In this document: piece by piece, positions 50,484 to 59,408 of the stretch | Layout of the letters: each line of letters starts with the position of its first letter | Numbering within the stretch: position 1 is the stretch's first letter | Origin: Streptacidiphilus carbonis | Lineage (GTDB): Bacteria > Actinomycetota > Actinomycetes > Streptomycetales > Streptomycetaceae | DNA: 64,000 bases | Assembly: GCF_000787775.1 (NCBI RefSeq) | Contig: NZ_BBPM01000022.1 | Span: 1-64,000 of the forward strand | Reading direction: 5' to 3' | The notes under the pieces: model-generated | The model's input: the letters and a program-made list of their open reading frames with translations, nothing else | What the model was told of the DNA's origin: nothing | The model's database searches: none | Translations under genes and position numbers: made by a program

Positions 50484-51953
50484 TCAGATCTCCCGCTTCT
50501 CTCCCGCGCCCATGACGGGCAGCGAGAGCTCGGTGGGTGTGTACGAGGTGGACAGAGGGGAGGGCAGGCAGGGCAGTACGGCGACCGTGATGTTGTCGTG
50601 CCCGCCCCGCTCGCAGGCGAACCTGACGAGTTCCTGGGCCGCCTCCAGCGGGCGGGTCCGCGCGTCCGCGGGGACCACGGCGCCCAGGTCGGCGGCCGAC
50701 TCCCAGTAGTTCCACAGGCCGTCGGTGCAGATCAGCACCACCCCTGCGGAGGGGGGCGCGAAGACGGTGGTGTGCGGCTCGACCTCGACGGCGTCCGCCC
50801 CCAGCCAGCCGGTGATCGCATGGGCGCGGGCGTCGGCGTAGGCCTCGGCCTCCTCCATCAGCCCCGCCTCGACCATCCTGGCCGCCCAGGAGTCGTCCAC
50901 GGTCAGCCGTTCGGAGCCGACCCGGTCGTCCGGGAACCAGTAGGCCCGGCTGTCGCCGACCCAGCCCACGGTGACCTCGCCGCCGGCCGCGATGGCGCTG
51001 ACGATGGTGCAGGCGGGGGAGTTGCGGCTGGGCTCCAGCGGGCCCTCGTTGGCCAGGTCCTCGACCCGCTGGGCCGCGGCCATGATCGCGGCGTGCATCG
51101 CCGGCTTGGGGTCGGCGCCGGACTCCAGCGCCTCCAGCAGGTACTCGCTCGCCGTGTCGGCGGCGGCCTGTGACGCCTCGTCAGGACGGGTCGCCGAGGA
51201 CACCCCGTCGCACACCACCGCGACCACGGCCGGGGAGCCGCCGGGACGGGAGGTGGCGGCGACCGCGAAGGCGTCCTCGTTGCGGTGGTGCCGGTGGCCG
51301 CGGTCGCTGACCCCGGTGACCCCCGCCAGCGCGCGCTCCTGATGGTCCCTCGGACGCGGCTGCGCCCGCCCGCAGGCCTCGCAGTACCCGTCCGCGTCGA
51401 TCCGCTGGGCCCCGCACCCCACACACACCGGACCGCTGCCCGGAGCGATCACCACCACGGGGTTGGGCTCGGTCGGCGCGTGGTCCGGCTCCGGGTCCAG
51501 GTCGTCCTCGCTGACCAGCAGTTGCGAGGGCGCCGCCAGCAGGAAGTCCCCCGTCGCTCCCGGCACATGCGCCGGCGCCTGCGGCGCGGCAGAGGCCTCC
51601 GCGACACCGCGGCCCAACCCGGCCCGGGGATCCACCCCCACCGCCGGCGGCCCGGGAGGCATGGGCGGCACTCCGCCCGGGGCCCCCGACTCCGGACCGC
51701 CACCGTGTCCGCTCGCTCCCACGGGTTCCTCCGCCCGATAGGCCTGCCCCTGCTCCGCAGCTCCGTCCGCCCCCGACGCCCGGCCGGCCGCAGGCGCAGC
51801 CCCGCTGTACCCGTGCCCCGCGGGGCCGCCGGGCGCGGCCCCGGAGGGCGGGTTGACCGCGGCCGTCAGGTCGCGCCCGCACTGCTCGCAGAAGCGGTCG
51901 CTCTCGCTCACCGGCTGCGCGCAGTTCGGACAGGAAAGGGTCAACTGGTCCAT
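50484..51953 (-). CDS. PP2C-type Ser/Thr phosphatase with N-terminal zinc ribbons
   Basis: 489 residues, ATG 51953. A first zinc ribbon is CPNC...CEQCGRDL (residues 9-30). A Gly/Pro/Ala linker and a second one follow (CVGCGAQRIDADGYCEACG, about 182-200). The PP2C domain occupies about 210-480: GVSDRGHRHHRNEDAFAVA, VVAVVCDGVSS, VGWVGDSRAYWF, ICTDGLWNYW and GGHDNITVAVL, holding the metal-binding Asp residues. It should reverse phosphorylation by the kinase encoded just upstream (6 bp gap). The DADGYC-type ribbon is shared with the kinase's N-terminus. Confidence 0.9.
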   Translation of the reverse strand: MDQLTLSCPNCAQPVSESDRFCEQCGRDLTAAVNPPSGAAPGGPAGHGYSGAAPAAGRASGADGAAEQGQAYRAEEPVGASGHGGGPESGAPGGVPPMPPGPPAVGVDPRAGLGRGVAEASAAPQAPAHVPGATGDFLLAAPSQLLVSEDDLDPEPDHAPTEPNPVVVIAPGSGPVCVGCGAQRIDADGYCEACGRAQPRPRDHQERALAGVTGVSDRGHRHHRNEDAFAVAATSRPGGSPAVVAVVCDGVSSATRPDEASQAAADTASEYLLEALESGADPKPAMHAAIMAAAQRVEDLANEGPLEPSRNSPACTIVSAIAAGGEVTVGWVGDSRAYWFPDDRVGSERLTVDDSWAARMVEAGLMEEAEAYADARAHAITGWLGADAVEVEPHTTVFAPPSAGVVLICTDGLWNYWESAADLGAVVPADARTRPLEAAQELVRFACERGGHDNITVAVLPCLPSPLSTSYTPTELSLPVMGAGEKREI

Positions 51954-51959
51954 GCGCGC

Positions 51960-54725
51960 TTACACCCACGTCCTGGGCCGGGTGCGGTTCGCCCGCTCCA
52001 CCCACTCGATCCGCTTCTCGGGCTGCTCCGCGAGACGCGCCAGCACCCGGTACGACTGTTCCAGCGCGAAGCGCAGTTCCCGTTCCTCCGCCGGATGGCC
52101 CAGCAGCAAAATCGGTCCTGCACCTGCCGGCCCGTCAGGACGCCCGGCCAGCACCCAGCCCAGGGCCTTGCCCAGCACCTCGACGGAGAGCTCCTCGCGC
52201 CGCCGCGCGTCCAGGCCGAGCCCGGTGAGCTGGGTCGAGCAGGCGTCCAGATCGCCCTTGAGCGGCTCCGCCGCCGACCGCTCGCGCAGTCGCGCCCGTA
52301 CCGCCGCGACCCGGGCCGCCACATAGTGGTTGGAGGTCTCCGGCACCGACTCCAGCGCGGCCACCGCGCCCACCCGGTCGCCGGAGGCCAACCGAACCCG
52401 GGCCAGCCCGAACGCCGCGCTGACGTACGAACGGTCGGTGGTCCACACCAGCCGGTAGAACTCGGCGGCGTCCTCGCGCGAGCCCAGCACCTCGGCGCAG
52501 ATGGCCAGCGCCAGCTTGGGCGCGGCCTCGCCCGGGAACGCGTCGTAGACGGCGTCGAAGGAGTCGGCCGCGGCCCGAGCCGCAGCCAGCGGCTCCGGCC
52601 CGCCGGCGGTGCCCGCCGCGACCAGCGCGGACAGCCCGCGGTACCAGACCACCCGCCAGTCGTCGGGGTGGTCGGCCGACAGCGAGTTCAACGCCGCGTC
52701 CACCGCGGCCAGGTCGCCGATCTCGATCAGTGCGCGCAGCTCCCGCAGCCGCAGCTCGACCGAGCTCACCGGTGCGGACCGCAGCGCCGCTATGACATCG
52801 GCCGGAGCGGTCGCCATCAGCGCCGCCAGGAACCCGGCGTTGGGGTCGCCCACGTCGATCCGGGGCACCGGCAGCGCCAGCGCGGCCGGCCGCGGGTCCA
52901 GCGCCAGCACCCGCGGCGCGGCGTCGCCGCCCGGCTGGAACGGCAGCGCCGGGCCCACTCCGGGGATGGTCGCCGGGTGCGTCCCGTTGGCGCCGGCGCC
53001 GGGAACCCCGACCGCGGCCGCGGGCGCCGCACCCGGCGCAGCGTGCACCGGCATCGGCCCGCGCGGCGCAGGCACACCCTTGCGTCCGCGTCCACGCCGC
53101 CCGGCGCCGTCCCTGCCGGGCGCGTCGAAGGCCGCAGGGCCCACCAACTCGGTGTCGACCACCCGCAGTTCCGCGCCGAACAGGGTGGACAGGGCCGGCC
53201 GCGGCCGGTTGTCCTGGAGCGCCAGGATCTCCCGGAGCACCCCGGTGAGCTGCTCCGCCATCTCCTGCGCCGAGGAGAAGCGCTTGTCCGGGTCCGGGTC
53301 GGTGGCCCGGACCAGCAGCCGGTAGAAGGACTCGTAGCGGTCGAAGACCTCCACGTCCTCCGGGCCCGGCAGGGAGTCCCGGTAGACGGTGGAGAAGCCC
53401 TGGAAGTCGAAGGTCAGCACGGCCAGCGAGCGGGCCACGGTGTAGAGGTCGGAGGCGGGCGAGACGCCGTCGGTGGCGATCTCGGGGGCCTGGTAGCCGA
53501 TGGTGCCGTAGATCGCGCCGTCGTCGTCCTGGCGGCGCACCGCGCCCATGTCGATGATCTTCAGCGTGTCCTCGGACTGGATCACGTTGTCCAGCTTGAA
53601 GTCGCAGTAGATCAGGCCCCGACTGTGCAGGTAGCCCAGCGCCGGCAGTGCCTCCAGCGCATAGGCGATGGCCTGTTCGACCGGCAGCGGGACGCGCCGC
53701 CCGTCCGCGCCGCGGCGGCTGTCCGCGATGTCCTTGAGCGACTTGCCGCCGACGTACTCCATCACGATGTAGCCGTCGGTGCTGCCCTTGGCCAGGTCCG
53801 GGTGCTCGACGAAGTTGATGATGCGGACGATGTTGGGATGGTCGACCTCGGCCAGGTAGCGGCGCTCGGCGATGGCGACCGCCAGCGCCTCCTCGTCGCC
53901 GGTGTCCAGCAGGCCCTTGAGGACCACCCACTTGTCGTTGACCCTGCGGTCGATGCCCAGGTAGATCCAGCCCAGGCCGCCGTGCGCGATGCAGCCGACC
54001 ACCTCGTACTGGCCGCCGACCAGGTCGCCGGCGAACAGCTTGGGGCTGAACGAGTACTCGGTGCCGCACTTGGTGCAGAAGCCCTCCGGGCGGCCCGCGT
54101 TGCCGTTGCGCGAACGGCCCACCGGGGCCTCGCACTTGCTGCAGTAGCGCTTGCGCTCGGGGACCTCGGGGTGCTCCTGCACCATGCTGCGCGGATCGGT
54201 GGTGGGAATCGGAGGCACCGTCACCAGCCCGGCGCCGAGGGCGCCCCGGCTGGACTGCCCGGTGCTGCTGCGGGTGCTGCGCACCGACACCGAGCGGGTG
54301 GATCCGCTGCGCACCGACCGGGAACGGCCCGACAGCGAGCGCGAGGAGCCGCGGGTGCTGCCGGTGCGGGCCGACCGGGACGACCCCTGCTCCGGTACGC
54401 CTGCGCCGGACAGCGCGCCCGGCAGCACGGAGGACGCCGCCGGGGCGACGACGACCGGCGCGGGCGCCAGTCCGCACTCGGTGCAGTAGCCGTCTGCGTC
54501 GATCACTCCGCCGCCGGTGCAGTCCGGCCGGGTGCAGGGCGAACCGGGGCCCGCCGCCCTGCCCGGTGCGGCCTGTGCCGGCGCCGACGCCTGTGCCGGA
54601 GCCGCCGCCTGGGCGGGAACCGCGGCCGGAGCCAGTCCGCACTCGGTGCAGTAGCCGTCGGCGTCGATCACCCCGCCACCGGTGCAATCGGGCCGCGTGC
54701 ACGGTGTGCCCGTCATGGACGTCAT
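51960..54725 (-). CDS. pknG: PknG-type Ser/Thr protein kinase with TPR tail
   Basis: 921 residues from ATG 54725, with a GGGGGG ribosome site eight bases upstream; ATGs at 54734 and 54716 are alternatives. Two near-identical Cys motifs (CTRPDCTGGGVIDADGYCTECGL) open the chain, followed by an Ala/Pro linker and a Ser/Arg-rich stretch. A rubredoxin-like CSKCEAPVG...CTKCGTEYSF precedes the kinase. The kinase has VVLKG (Lys), YIVMEYVGG, LIYCDFKLDN in place of HRD, and IDMGAVR in place of DFG, exactly the PknG pattern. The C-terminal about 300 residues are TPR-like helices. PknG in mycobacteria controls TCA flux through GarA in response to GlnH/GlnX; both partners are encoded here. Confidence 0.92.
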   Translation of the reverse strand: MTSMTGTPCTRPDCTGGGVIDADGYCTECGLAPAAVPAQAAAPAQASAPAQAAPGRAAGPGSPCTRPDCTGGGVIDADGYCTECGLAPAPVVVAPAASSVLPGALSGAGVPEQGSSRSARTGSTRGSSRSLSGRSRSVRSGSTRSVSVRSTRSSTGQSSRGALGAGLVTVPPIPTTDPRSMVQEHPEVPERKRYCSKCEAPVGRSRNGNAGRPEGFCTKCGTEYSFSPKLFAGDLVGGQYEVVGCIAHGGLGWIYLGIDRRVNDKWVVLKGLLDTGDEEALAVAIAERRYLAEVDHPNIVRIINFVEHPDLAKGSTDGYIVMEYVGGKSLKDIADSRRGADGRRVPLPVEQAIAYALEALPALGYLHSRGLIYCDFKLDNVIQSEDTLKIIDMGAVRRQDDDGAIYGTIGYQAPEIATDGVSPASDLYTVARSLAVLTFDFQGFSTVYRDSLPGPEDVEVFDRYESFYRLLVRATDPDPDKRFSSAQEMAEQLTGVLREILALQDNRPRPALSTLFGAELRVVDTELVGPAAFDAPGRDGAGRRGRGRKGVPAPRGPMPVHAAPGAAPAAAVGVPGAGANGTHPATIPGVGPALPFQPGGDAAPRVLALDPRPAALALPVPRIDVGDPNAGFLAALMATAPADVIAALRSAPVSSVELRLRELRALIEIGDLAAVDAALNSLSADHPDDWRVVWYRGLSALVAAGTAGGPEPLAAARAAADSFDAVYDAFPGEAAPKLALAICAEVLGSREDAAEFYRLVWTTDRSYVSAAFGLARVRLASGDRVGAVAALESVPETSNHYVAARVAAVRARLRERSAAEPLKGDLDACSTQLTGLGLDARRREELSVEVLGKALGWVLAGRPDGPAGAGPILLLGHPAEERELRFALEQSYRVLARLAEQPEKRIEWVERANRTRPRTWV

Positions 54726-54765
54726 CCCCGCCATCCCCCCATCGATCGACTGTTCGCCATCATGG

Positions 54766-56160
54766 TCAACCCCTGTAAGGGCGCCCGTCCACCGGACCCG
54801 CCCCGCCGCCGTTGAGATCACCGTCAAAACCGCCGCCGCCCGCCGAACCGCCGGCCGGCGCACCGTTGCCCGGGGGCCGGAGCGCGTCCTGGTAGCGCCG
54901 TACCGCGTACTCCGCGGCCCGAAGGTCGCAGGGTGCGCTCCAGAGCATCCGCCGGGCCTGGTCGTAACGCTCGATCAGTTCCGGGTCCTCCGCGACGCCC
55001 CGCCGGGCGGCCATCGCCTTGTAGGCGTCCAGCCGTCCGCGCAGTTCCGCGCGTATCGCCAGCGGTGCGGTGACCGCCGTCAGCGATTCCCTGGCCCGCT
55101 CCAACTCCCGCTGGGCCGCGCCCTCCAGGGTGTCCAGCAGCGGGCCGAGCCGGTGCCACTGCCCGTGCCGCCGCAACTGGTCGGCCTGGGCCAGCCGCTC
55201 GCGCATGGCGCTGGCCGGTCCCGGCACCGCCGGGACCTCGGTGGAAGCGATCTTCGCCAGCACCTCGCCGCGCGCCCGCCGGGCCTCGGCCAGTGTGGCG
55301 TCCGCTCTGGCCAGCGTCTCGCCGACGCCCTCCAGCCGTTCGTCGGCGTCGTCCCGCAGCCGCAGCAGGTCCTCCAGCTCCAGTCGGAGGTCGTCCACGG
55401 TGCGGGCGCCGCGGTCGTAGCGTCCGGTGTCGACGCTGCCGGGGACCGCGCCCCGGGCCGTCTCCTGGCCGGCGGCCGCCGGGTGGGGCGTCCAGAAGGC
55501 GAGCGGGTCGGAGACCACCTCGCCGCGCAGCGCGGCCAGTTCCTTGGCCATCTCCTCCAGCGCGTCGCCGGCCGGGTGCTCGCCGGGATGCACGCCGACC
55601 GAGCGGGCCAGCGCCCGTACCCGGCCCAACTCGGCGGTGAGCAGGTCTATCCGGGCCGGCAGCGCGGACCAGACCGCGTCGGCGGCCGAGGCCACCTCCA
55701 TGACCCGCCCGTACCAGCCGTTCATCCGGTCGACCAGTTCGGTCAGGCTGACCTGCTCGCTCATCCGGGCGCCACCGGTGATCCCGACGACGGTGTGGCC
55801 GCCCTGCGGCAGCCGCCCGGCCGAGACGGTGACACCCCGTCCGCGCAGCAGTTCGGTCAGCTCGTACAGCTCGGCCTGGCCCGGCCGGGTCCGCCGGGAG
55901 CGCACCGCGCGGGCGGCGGCCAGCGCCTCCGAGTAGGTGTCGAACATCGACCAGAGCAGGCCCAGGCCCGGTTCGGCCTGCGCCCAGCGCTCCCGGGTGC
56001 GGCCGTTCAACTCGGCGCCCTCCAGCAGCCGGCGGCCCGGGTGGTCCTGCAGCGCCAGCAACGACGCCTCCACGGCGTCGCGTTCGGCACCGAGCCTGGT
56101 CAGGGTGCGGTCCACCTCCTCCCGGGTCATCACGGGACCGTTGGGTCCTGTCAACGCCAT
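54766..56160 (-). CDS. Coiled-coil protein of the PknG operon, function unknown
   Basis: 464 residues, ATG 56160 (MALTGPNGPVMTREEVDRTL); a second ATG is ten codons on. The chain is mostly charged helices with coiled-coil character (RTVDDLRLELEDLLRLRDDADERLEGVGETLARADATLAEARRARGEVLAKIA). It ends in a Gly-rich tail. No catalytic motif, signal or membrane helix. It stands between the GlnH-like and PknG genes, so it may link the membrane sensor to the kinase; that is inference from position. Confidence 0.78.
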   Translation of the reverse strand: MALTGPNGPVMTREEVDRTLTRLGAERDAVEASLLALQDHPGRRLLEGAELNGRTRERWAQAEPGLGLLWSMFDTYSEALAAARAVRSRRTRPGQAELYELTELLRGRGVTVSAGRLPQGGHTVVGITGGARMSEQVSLTELVDRMNGWYGRVMEVASAADAVWSALPARIDLLTAELGRVRALARSVGVHPGEHPAGDALEEMAKELAALRGEVVSDPLAFWTPHPAAAGQETARGAVPGSVDTGRYDRGARTVDDLRLELEDLLRLRDDADERLEGVGETLARADATLAEARRARGEVLAKIASTEVPAVPGPASAMRERLAQADQLRRHGQWHRLGPLLDTLEGAAQRELERARESLTAVTAPLAIRAELRGRLDAYKAMAARRGVAEDPELIERYDQARRMLWSAPCDLRAAEYAVRRYQDALRPPGNGAPAGGSAGGGGFDGDLNGGGAGPVDGRPYRG

Positions 56161-56292
56161 CCGTCCGCCATTCGTTCTTCGGTCCCCGTCGTCGTGCCCT
56201 GTTCCGACCCGCTCGGTCCCAACCTGCCTGACCCGACCCGCCCTGACCGCCCAGACCCGACCCGACCCGCCCTGAGCCGATCTGCCTGTCGC

Positions 56293-57273
56293 TCAGCCGG
56301 CGAAGTGCGGAACGGGCGCCCCCGGGGAGGATCCCAGCGGCTTCAACCACTTGTTGTACTCCGTGACCCACTGGTTCGCCAGGAAGTCCTGCATCGCCGC
56401 GTTGACCCTGCGTACCAGGTCAGTGGAGCCCAGCTTCATGGCCACACCGTAGACCTCCTGGTCCAGCAGGCCGCCGACCAGATGAATGGTCGGGTCCTGG
56501 GCCACTTGTCCGGCGCCCAGGGCGTTGTCGGTGACGGTGGCGTCGACATTGCCCAACTGCATCTGCACCAGGCAGTCCAGCTGGTTGGCGACCTGCATCA
56601 CCTTGGCGCCGTGCTTGTCGGCGTTCAACTGGTCGAGGCCGGTGGAGCCGGACGCCGCGCAGACCGTCCTGCCCTTGAGCGTGTCGTTCAGGCCGGTGAT
56701 CGACGAGGACTTGGGCGCCACCACCTCCTGCCCGGCGTAGAAGTAGGGCACCGAGAAGGACACCTGCTTCAGCCGGTCACAGGTGATCGTCATGGTCCGG
56801 ACCACCACGTCCACCTGGCCGCTCTGCAGCGCGGTGATCCGGTTGGCGGTCGGCACCGCGAGGAACTCGACCGCGTTGGCGTCGCCCAGGATCGATTTCG
56901 CCAGGGCGTGCACCAGGTCGATGTCGAAGCCCTGCAGGTTCCCGGTCACCGGGTCGCGGAAGCCCCACAGGTCGCTGTTGGTGTCGATGCCGGCGATCAG
57001 CTTCCCGCGCTTCACGATCTTCTGCACGTTCGCGCCGCTGTCGTCCGTACTGGGCGTCAGGCCGGTGGTGGTGTTGCAGGACGCGGCAGCGGGCGCGAGC
57101 GCCGGAGTCCCGCCGACGATCCGCACGCTCTGCGGCCGCGGCTCTGCCGCCGAACTGCCCGGCAGCGCCAGCGAGCCCAGCAGCACCGCGGCCGCCGCCA
57201 GCACGGTCACCCGGGTCCGCCTGCCCGTTCCCATGGCCATCAGTAGCTTCCCCATGTTCTGCCGCCCCCTCAC
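56293..57273 (-). CDS. glnH: Amino-acid-binding protein, GlnH type (sensor input of the PknG locus)
   Basis: 326 residues from GTG 57273, overlapping the GlnX-like stop; ATG 57255 is the alternative. A signal sequence is seen (RVTVLAAAAVLLGSLALPGSSAA). The type 2 binding-protein fold follows: VKRGKLIAGIDTNSDLWGFRDPVTGNLQGFDIDLVHALAKSI, QSGQVDVVVRTMTITCDR, VCAASGSTGLDQLN and VDATVTDNALGAG. In mycobacteria GlnH binds Asp/Glu and signals through GlnX. There is no permease or ATPase here, which supports sensing over transport. Confidence 0.88.
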   Translation of the reverse strand: MRGRQNMGKLLMAMGTGRRTRVTVLAAAAVLLGSLALPGSSAAEPRPQSVRIVGGTPALAPAAASCNTTTGLTPSTDDSGANVQKIVKRGKLIAGIDTNSDLWGFRDPVTGNLQGFDIDLVHALAKSILGDANAVEFLAVPTANRITALQSGQVDVVVRTMTITCDRLKQVSFSVPYFYAGQEVVAPKSSSITGLNDTLKGRTVCAASGSTGLDQLNADKHGAKVMQVANQLDCLVQMQLGNVDATVTDNALGAGQVAQDPTIHLVGGLLDQEVYGVAMKLGSTDLVRRVNAAMQDFLANQWVTEYNKWLKPLGSSPGAPVPHFAG

Positions 57274-58709
57274 CGGTACTCCGCCGCACGGCGGTTGATG
57301 CCCAGCAGGGCCCCGGCCGCAGCCAGCGCCGCCAGCACGCCCGCGCCCTCGGCCAGCAGCGCGGTCGCGTTGCGCCCGTCCGCGGCCAGCGAGGCGAAGT
57401 TCGCCTGCTCATGGCTGATGGCTGCGGCCAGGCTGGAGTTCAGACTGGTGAACGCCGCATCCGTGGTGTTCGTGGACCCGGCCCCCGGCACTCCGATGGT
57501 GTCCTTGACCGCGGTGGCGTAGTCGCCGTCGTTGTTGGCGGTCCCGGCGACTTCGTGCCGCTGGTCCCAGGTGCTGAACGCCGCCACGGCCGCCCGCACC
57601 TGCTGCTGGGCCGCGGCGTCGCCGCCGGTCATCCGCGCGGCCTGGTCGAGATACCCGCCCTGGCCGGCCAGCTCCTTGCTGACCTGGGCCCAGAGGGTCT
57701 GGTAGTCGGTGGTGGAACCGCGGGCCACCAGGTTGAGGTTCTCCGCGCCGCGGCACTGCAGCGCGGTGATCTGAGCCTCGTTCAGTATCTGCAGTGGCGC
57801 AGCGCCGCGGGTGTTGCTGTCCCGCAGGTCGGACGCGGCCAGGCTCTGCGCGGTGCCGAGCCAGATCAGCGCGACGGCGGTGAAGGCGCTGGCTGCCAGC
57901 AGGCCGACGTTGAACACCCGGTTGGTGCCCCGGAACAGCCGGACCTGCGCCCACACCAGCGCTGCCAGCAGCACCAGGCCCAGGCCGATCGAGGCCCAGG
58001 GCAGCGCCTGCGCGTCCGCGTAGTCGTGGTGCAGCCGGTCGGTCTCGGTGGCGTAGAGCTGCTTCGCCTCCTTCAGCATCGCGTTCTGCAACTGCGAGGA
58101 GGCGAACCGCAGATAGGCGCCGCCCAGCGGCAGGCCCTGTCGGTCGTCGGCCCTGGCCGTCTCCACCAGGCCGGTGTAGACCGGGAGTTGCGAGTTGAGC
58201 TGCCGGATCTGGGCCTGGCCGGGATCATCGGAGGCGGTGCTGCCGGCGGCCTTGGCCAGCAGCGTGGAGGCCATCGCGATGTCGTCGTTGTACTGCTTCT
58301 GCACGGCCGAGGTCTCATCGCCGGCCTGCAGGAAACCGGTCGCCGCGGTGGTGTCCGCGTCGGCCAGGGAGTGGAAGATCTGCGCGGCGTCGTCACTCAG
58401 CGGCTGGCTGTGCTCCACCACGCTGGTGGCGGCGTCGGCGCTCTGCACGACCTGGGTCACCGTCAGCACGCCGAACACCACGGCCAGCAGGGCCAGCACC
58501 GTCCCCATGGTCCACAACCGCCGGAGCGGGGAGGCGGCCAGGCGACCACGCCCGCCCCGGCCCGGAGCGCGTCCGTCGCTGCCAGGACCACGGCTGTCGC
58601 TGCTCGGCGTACCCCCTCGGGCCGCCGGCCGTGCGACGGCCGGCGGCGACGGCGGCGCCATGGCCACCGCCCCTCCGCCCTGCCCGTACCCCTGTCCCGG
58701 CGTCGTCAT
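57270..58709 (-). CDS. glnX: GlnX-like membrane sensor protein
   Basis: 479 residues. A Pro/Gly/Arg-rich cytoplasmic leader (about 1-60) precedes TM1 (LWTMGTVLALLAVVFGVLTVTQVV). An extracellular helical domain follows (about 85-235, QPLSDDAAQIFHSLADADTTAATGFLQ), then two closely spaced helices (ASIGLGLVLLAALVWAQV; VGLLAASAFTAVALIWLG). A second extracellular helical domain and a final TM (LAEGAGVLAALAAAGALLGI) complete it. This is the arrangement expected of GlnX, which passes the ligand state of GlnH to PknG. It is the first gene of the operon. Confidence 0.8.
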   Translation of the reverse strand: MTTPGQGYGQGGGAVAMAPPSPPAVARPAARGGTPSSDSRGPGSDGRAPGRGGRGRLAASPLRRLWTMGTVLALLAVVFGVLTVTQVVQSADAATSVVEHSQPLSDDAAQIFHSLADADTTAATGFLQAGDETSAVQKQYNDDIAMASTLLAKAAGSTASDDPGQAQIRQLNSQLPVYTGLVETARADDRQGLPLGGAYLRFASSQLQNAMLKEAKQLYATETDRLHHDYADAQALPWASIGLGLVLLAALVWAQVRLFRGTNRVFNVGLLAASAFTAVALIWLGTAQSLAASDLRDSNTRGAAPLQILNEAQITALQCRGAENLNLVARGSTTDYQTLWAQVSKELAGQGGYLDQAARMTGGDAAAQQQVRAAVAAFSTWDQRHEVAGTANNDGDYATAVKDTIGVPGAGSTNTTDAAFTSLNSSLAAAISHEQANFASLAADGRNATALLAEGAGVLAALAAAGALLGINRRAAEYR

Positions 58710-58850
58710 CAGGCGCGCCCCCTTCCCCCGTCGCTCCCCTGCTGCGGTCCTTTGGGAGCAGTATGGCCAACGCCCGGGGCATCCACACGGGACTTGCGTC
58801 GATCTTGAGGTTTCGTCGCCCAGCTGTGACGAGAACGGGGCATCGCCGCC

Positions 58851-59303
58851 TCACCAGCTCGGCCGGATCGGCCCCCTCGGGGCGAGTCGGGCCAGGTCGG
58901 CGACCAGGGCGTGGAAACGTTCCGGGCCCAGCTCCGCGATCCAGGGGGCGACCGTCTCCTCCGCCGCCCGGTCCGCGGCGCGGGTGCAGGCCCAGCCGCG
59001 GTCGGTCAGGACGACCAGGCGGGCGCGGGCGTCGCGGGGGTGCGGGCGGCGTTCGACGTAGCCCTTGCGGACGAGTTCGTCGACCAGCTGGCTGGCGGCC
59101 TGCTTGGTGAAGCCGAGGTGCTCGGCCAGTTCGCCGATGGTCGCGCCGTCGGGGGCCAGCCGCGCGAAGGCATAGCCGTGCGCCGGGCGAATGTCGCCGA
59201 ATCCCCGTGCGACGGCGCCGGCCTGGATGCCGGCGACCAGTTCGCCGCTGAGGGAGAGCAGCAGTGCGGTGAGGGCCCCGGCTTCGGCAGAGGTGTCGTT
59301 CAT
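58851..59303 (-). CDS. MarR-family transcriptional regulator
   Basis: 150 residues, ATG 59303. The winged helix is clear: IGELAEHLGFTKQAASQLVDELVRKGYVERRPHPRDARARLVVLTDRG. Flanking helices make the dimer interface. It is divergent from a cupin gene, and three palindromic boxes lie in the 105-bp gap, so it almost certainly represses itself and the cupin. The ligand is unknown. No Cys that would suggest oxidant sensing stands in the first helix. Confidence 0.9.
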   Translation of the reverse strand: MNDTSAEAGALTALLLSLSGELVAGIQAGAVARGFGDIRPAHGYAFARLAPDGATIGELAEHLGFTKQAASQLVDELVRKGYVERRPHPRDARARLVVLTDRGWACTRAADRAAEETVAPWIAELGPERFHALVADLARLAPRGPIRPSW

Positions 59304-59326
59304 GGGCCAAGTCTGCCACAGAAGGA

Positions 59327-59389
59327 CAAGCTGCTTGACTATCGATGGGCAAGCAGCTTGACTGTCCCCAGAAGGACAAGCCACTTGAC
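59327..59389. promoter_or_regulatory. Three CAAGC-N-GCTTGAC operators between the marR and cupin genes
   Basis: CAAGCTGCTTGAC (59327-59339), CAAGCAGCTTGAC (59350-59362) and CAAGCCACTTGAC (59377-59389). The first two contain a perfect CAAGC-N-GCTTG palindrome; the third has CAAG/CTTG arms. Boxes 1 and 3 sit in a longer 20-bp repeat beginning AGAAGGA. Spacings are 23 and 27 bp. The layout is that of a MarR operator set. Confidence 0.75.
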
Positions 59390-59408
59390 CATTCTTTGGG
59401 GAGTCACC

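Noticed and set aside
56161-56292. Degenerate GACCCGACCC repeats between the coiled-coil and GlnH genes
   Set aside because: Short, irregular and inside an operon gap; no structure beyond base-composition bias.
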